NCBI GenBank assembly: GCA_030599435.1 | Contig: JAUVNZ010000061.1 | Location: 1 to 7,911, forward strand | DNA: 7,911 bases | DNA from: Gammaproteobacteria bacterium | GTDB taxonomy: Bacteria; Pseudomonadota; Gammaproteobacteria; SZUA-152 | Direction of reading: 5' to 3' | Shown here: positions 4,840 to 7,911 of the stretch, piece by piece | Numbering within the stretch: the first letter of the stretch is position 1 | Layout: each line of letters starts with the position of its first letter | Translations under genes and position numbers: made by a program | Notes under the pieces: model-generated | Database searches by the model: none | The model's input: only the letters and a program-made list of their open reading frames with translations | What the model was told of the DNA's origin: nothing

Positions 4840-5514
4840 ATGAGCAATGTTACAGACAAACTTATTGCAAGCATCAAAGAACATTTCGATGATTCTATTG
4901 CCGTAAGCGTTGCCTATGATGAAGTAACAATGATTGTGGATAGCGAAAACATCGTACAAGTCTGCACAGACCTGCGTGACAAACCTAAGCTGGCATTCGA
5001 AGAGCTAATCGATTTGTGCGGAGTCGACTATTTAACATTTGGCCAGGTTGAGTGGGAAACAGGCTCAGCAACTGGTAGTGGTTTTAGCCGAGGTGTAGCA
5101 AAAACTGAAGAACCTTCAGGTGAACAGGTTAGCAGTCATCGGTTTGCGGTGGTTTATCATCTTTTATCATTAAAAAATAATTGTCGTCTGCGTGTTAAAA
5201 CATATCTGTCCGAAGATGAGCCAGTATTGGATTCGGTAGTCGATGTATGGGCAGGTGCTAACTGGTTTGAACGTGAAGCATTTGATTTATTTGGCATCAT
5301 GTTTAGAAGCCACCCAGATCTCCGCCGCATACTCACAGACTATGGATTTATTGGCCATCCTTTCCGCAAAGATTTTCCATTAATTGGCAATGTTGAAATG
5401 CGTTACGATACTGTGAAAAAACGTGTTATATACGAGCCTGTCAGCATTGAACCCAGAACGCTGGTACCAAAAGTTATTCGTGATGACCAAGCAGCTGAAC
5501 AGGCGAGTGAATAA
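4840..5514 (+). CDS. nuoC: NADH-quinone oxidoreductase subunit C
   Basis: NuoC (30-kDa subunit homologue) is a peripheral-arm protein that holds NuoB and NuoD together in the quinone-reducing module; it carries no cofactor. The product has 224 residues. The family signature lies at 141-182: [15 protein letters not shown], then [24 protein letters not shown]. The N-terminal domain has an insert at about 74-98 rich in Gly and Ser with GFSRGV, as in many beta- and gammaproteobacterial NuoC proteins. It is separate from NuoD, unlike the fused NuoCD of enteric bacteria. A weak AAGAGA (4823-4828) is 11 bases before the ATG. Only two bases separate its stop from nuoD. Confidence 0.97.
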   Translation: MSNVTDKLIASIKEHFDDSIAVSVAYDEVTMIVDSENIVQVCTDLRDKPKLAFEELIDLCGVDYLTFGQVEWETGSATGSGFSRGVAKTEEPSGEQVSSHRFAVVYHLLSLKNNCRLRVKTYLSEDEPVLDSVVDVWAGANWFEREAFDLFGIMFRSHPDLRRILTDYGFIGHPFRKDFPLIGNVEMRYDTVKKRVIYEPVSIEPRTLVPKVIRDDQAAEQASE

Positions 5515-5516
5515 TC

Positions 5517-6770
5517 ATGCCTGAAATACGCAACTACACGTTAAATTTCGGTCCGCAGCATCCTGCCGCTCATGGTGTGTTGCGTTTGGTTTTGGAAATG
5601 GATGGTGAAACCATCGACCGTGCTGATCCCCATATTGGCCTGTTACATCGTGCTACAGAAAAACTGGCAGAATCGAAACCTTATAACCAAAGCATTCCTT
5701 ACATGGATCGACTCGATTATGTATCCATGATGAGCAATGAACATGCCTATGTCATGGCGATAGAAAAAATGCTCGGTGTTACACCGCCAATACGCGCCCA
5801 ATACATCAGGGTTATGTTTGATGAAATAACTCGAATCCTCAATCACCTAATGTGGCTGGGTACTCATGCGCTTGATGTTGGTGCCATGACTATATTCCTT
5901 TATGCATTCCGTGAACGTGAAGACCTGATGGATATGTATGAGTGTGTATCCGGCGCGCGTATGCATGCGGCATATTATCGCCCAGGTGGTGTTTATCGGG
6001 ATCTACCTGAAGAAATGCCACAATACGAAACATCCAGATGGCATAACCAGAAAGAAGTGGATCGTCTTAATGAAAATCGACAGGGCAGTTTGATAAATTT
6101 TATTGATGATTTCACCAAACGTTTCCCCGGCCGAGTTGATGAATACGAAACACTGTTAACCGAAAACCGAATCTGGAAACAACGTACTGTTGGTATAGGT
6201 GTGGTATCTCCTGAGCGTGCATTACAACTTGGTTTTACCGGGCCAATGTTGCGAGGTTCAGGTGTTGAATGGGATCTACGTAAAAAACAATCTTATGAAG
6301 TATACGATCAACTGGATTTTGACATTCCTGTTGGCTCTACCGGCGACAGCTACGATCGCTATCTTGTGCGCATTGAAGAAATGCGTCAATCGAACAAAAT
6401 AATTAAACAGTGCGTGGACTGGCTGGATACCCATCCTGGCCCTGTAATGCTGGCCGACCATAAACTAACGCCTCCAAATCGAGAAAGTATGAAGGGCGAT
6501 ATGGAGTCACTTATCCATCACTTTAAACTGTTTACTGAAGGTTATGTATTACCAGAAGGCGAAGTGTATACCTCGGTTGAACATCCCAAGGGGGAGTTCG
6601 GTATTTATCTAGTATCTGATGGCTCTAACAAACCGTACCGTTTAAAAATACGCGCACCGGGTTTTGCGCACCTGTCATCGCTTGATGAAATGGTTCGCGG
6701 ACATATGCTGGCAGATGTTGTCGCCATCATTGGTACGCAGGATATTGTATTTGGAGAAATCGATCGATAA
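5517..6770 (+). CDS. nuoD: NADH-quinone oxidoreductase subunit D
   Basis: NuoD (49-kDa homologue, related to the large subunit of NiFe hydrogenases) forms most of the quinone-binding chamber next to cluster N2. The product has 417 residues, the normal length. [13 protein letters not shown] (11-23) opens the protein; His19 corresponds to bovine 49-kDa His59 by counting along the motif. [12 protein letters not shown] (61-72) places Tyr68 at the position of bovine Tyr108; this pair contacts the quinone head group. The hydrogenase-type nickel cysteines are absent, as expected for complex I. The C-terminus keeps [14 protein letters not shown] and ends in [12 protein letters not shown]. The start is two bases after nuoC and the stop overlaps the nuoE start by one base (TAATG), so translation is likely coupled. 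Confidence 0.98.
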   Translation: MPEIRNYTLNFGPQHPAAHGVLRLVLEMDGETIDRADPHIGLLHRATEKLAESKPYNQSIPYMDRLDYVSMMSNEHAYVMAIEKMLGVTPPIRAQYIRVMFDEITRILNHLMWLGTHALDVGAMTIFLYAFREREDLMDMYECVSGARMHAAYYRPGGVYRDLPEEMPQYETSRWHNQKEVDRLNENRQGSLINFIDDFTKRFPGRVDEYETLLTENRIWKQRTVGIGVVSPERALQLGFTGPMLRGSGVEWDLRKKQSYEVYDQLDFDIPVGSTGDSYDRYLVRIEEMRQSNKIIKQCVDWLDTHPGPVMLADHKLTPPNRESMKGDMESLIHHFKLFTEGYVLPEGEVYTSVEHPKGEFGIYLVSDGSNKPYRLKIRAPGFAHLSSLDEMVRGHMLADVVAIIGTQDIVFGEIDR

Positions 6771-7276
6771 TGGCTGTTGTAATGGATACCAACAAAACTA
6801 ATTTGTTATTGGCTGAATCACTCGCCGAAATAGATCTGTGGGTAAAAAAATACCCGCCAGAACAAAAACAGTCTGCGTGTATGGCTGCGTTACGCATTGC
6901 ACAGGAAAACAATGGTGGTTTTTTAACTGAGCCTCTGATGGATGCCGTAGCAGATTACCTGGAAATGCCGCGTATCTCTGTTTATGAAGTGGCCACCTTC
7001 TACTCAATGTACGAATTAACACCCGTGGGTAAACACAAAATATGCATTTGTACCAACATCTCCTGCATGCTTTGTGGATCCGATGACGTAGTGGCGCATT
7101 TTAAAAAACGTTTAGGTATTGGTTTGGGTGAAACTACTGAAGATGGCCGTATTACATTAAAAGAAGTTGAATGTTTAGGTGCCTGTGTAGATGCGCCAAT
7201 GCTTCAAATCGACAAAAAATATTATGAGCATCTTACTCCCGAAACAATCGACGCTATTCTTGATGGGTTGGACTAA
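6770..7276 (+). CDS. nuoE: NADH-quinone oxidoreductase subunit E
   Basis: NuoE (24-kDa homologue) is the thioredoxin-fold partner of NuoF in the NADH-dehydrogenase module and binds the 2Fe-2S cluster N1a. The product has 168 residues. The four expected ligands are Cys94 and Cys99 (C-x4-C in CTNISC) and Cys135 and Cys139 (C-x3-C in ECLGAC). Two further cysteines, Cys92 and Cys102, lie close by but do not fit the spacing. The N-terminal helical part contains PRISVYEVATFYSMY (67-81), strongly conserved in the family. The ATG at 6770 overlaps the nuoD stop by one base; GGAGA (6753-6757) upstream is rather distant. A second in-frame ATG four codons later (6782) is less well placed. nuoF begins 20 bp after the stop. 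Confidence 0.97.
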   Translation: MAVVMDTNKTNLLLAESLAEIDLWVKKYPPEQKQSACMAALRIAQENNGGFLTEPLMDAVADYLEMPRISVYEVATFYSMYELTPVGKHKICICTNISCMLCGSDDVVAHFKKRLGIGLGETTEDGRITLKEVECLGACVDAPMLQIDKKYYEHLTPETIDAILDGLD

Positions 7277-7296
7277 TCTTTTGAGTTATTAAATAC

Positions 7297-7911
7297 ATGA
7301 CTAACGAAGTTTGTTTTAAAAACCAGCATCTTGATAAACCATGGACTTTGGAAACCTACCAAAGTGCTGGTGGTTATGATGTATGGAAAAAAATACTAAA
7401 AGAACAAACTCCAGCGGATGATATTATCGCTGAATTAAAAACGTCTGCTTTACGCGGGCGAGGTGGTGCGGGTTTCCCTACAGGACTTAAGTGGAGCTTC
7501 ATGCCCAGAAATACCCCCGGGCAAAAATACATTGTATGTAATTCAGATGAAGGCGAGCCGGGCACGTGCAAGGATCGCGACATCTTGCGCTTTAATCCTC
7601 ATGCATTAGTTGAAGGCATGGCAATCGCGGCGTACACCATTGGTGCAACAGCGGGTTACAACTATATCCGCGGTGAGTTCTGGGAACCTTACGAACGTTT
7701 TCAGGCTGCTATTGATGAAGCCTACGCAGCCGGTTTCCTCGGCAAAAACATCATGGGCACCGGGATGGATTTTGATCTATACATTCATCTGGGTGGTGGT
7801 GCTTATATTTGCGGTGAAGAAACAGCTTTACTGGAATCCCTTGAAGGGAAAAAAGGCCAGCCTCGTTTCAAACCACCATTCCCTGCAAGTTTTGGTTTAT
7901 ATGGTAGACCA
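7297..7911 (+). CDS. nuoF: NADH-quinone oxidoreductase subunit F, N-terminal 205 residues (3' end outside window)
   Basis: NuoF (51-kDa homologue) binds NADH and FMN and, further on, the 4Fe-4S cluster N3; it is the electron entry point of complex I. The frame is open from the ATG at 7297 to the last base. Visible motifs are [15 protein letters not shown] (52-66), the glycine-rich NADH/FMN loop, then [14 protein letters not shown] (82-95) and [20 protein letters not shown] (166-185), all FMN/NADH-site segments. The SLBB domain and the N3 cysteines should follow beyond the window; a full protein is usually about 420-430 residues, so roughly half is present. The upstream sequence has only a weak GAG (7283-7285), 11 bases before the ATG. 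The position after nuoE is standard for the operon. Confidence 0.97.
   Translation, partial: MTNEVCFKNQHLDKPWTLETYQSAGGYDVWKKILKEQTPADDIIAELKTSALRGRGGAGFPTGLKWSFMPRNTPGQKYIVCNSDEGEPGTCKDRDILRFNPHALVEGMAIAAYTIGATAGYNYIRGEFWEPYERFQAAIDEAYAAGFLGKNIMGTGMDFDLYIHLGGGAYICGEETALLESLEGKKGQPRFKPPFPASFGLYGRP

Overview
The window is a stretch of a gammaproteobacterial chromosome; every complete or partial gene lies on the + strand. Two things point to this group. The first block has the order folP-glmM-tpiA-secG-tRNA-Leu(GAG), which is typical of Gammaproteobacteria. The second block is a nuo operon with separate nuoC and nuoD genes, not the fused nuoCD of enteric bacteria, and the proteins read as close relatives of beta/gammaproteobacterial complex I subunits. 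I cannot name a genus. The base composition looks moderate (mid-40s % GC by eye).

Layout. Positions 1-297 hold the C-terminal end of folP (dihydropteroate synthase). Then come glmM (359-1699, phosphoglucosamine mutase), tpiA (1851-2612, triosephosphate isomerase), secG (2702-3157, translocase subunit with an unusually long Pro/Ser/acid-rich tail) and a tRNA-Leu with anticodon GAG (3209-3293). From 3294 to 3961 there is no credible protein gene. From 3962 to the window edge run nuoA, nuoB, nuoC, nuoD, nuoE and the first 205 codons of nuoF, tightly packed (nuoA/nuoB overlap, nuoD/nuoE share one base).

The unusual part is the 668-bp gap between the tRNA and nuoA. The last 22 nt of the tRNA (T-loop to CCA) recur exactly 165 bp downstream, and a degenerate third copy (15/22) lies 178 bp beyond that. 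The spacer sequences between the copies are homologous and collinear, so the tRNA tail and its downstream spacer form a tandem array. The spacers are rich in hairpins. The last hairpin of each unit sits at the same place and differs by compensatory base changes, which points to a selected RNA fold. The layout resembles the rtT repeats behind tyrT in Escherichia coli, but here it sits behind an unrelated tRNA-Leu. I regard it as the best candidate for an undescribed element in this window.

After the array comes an 8-bp inverted repeat, a good sigma-70-like promoter (perfect TTGACA) and a leader of about 200 nt with further inverted and direct repeats, ending at nuoA.

Functionally, the first block mixes housekeeping steps: folate synthesis, UDP-GlcNAc precursor synthesis, glycolysis and protein export. 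The second block encodes respiratory NADH:quinone oxidoreductase: a membrane subunit (NuoA), the quinone-site module (NuoB, C, D) and the start of the NADH-oxidising module (NuoE, F). All catalytic and cluster-ligand residues I could check are present.
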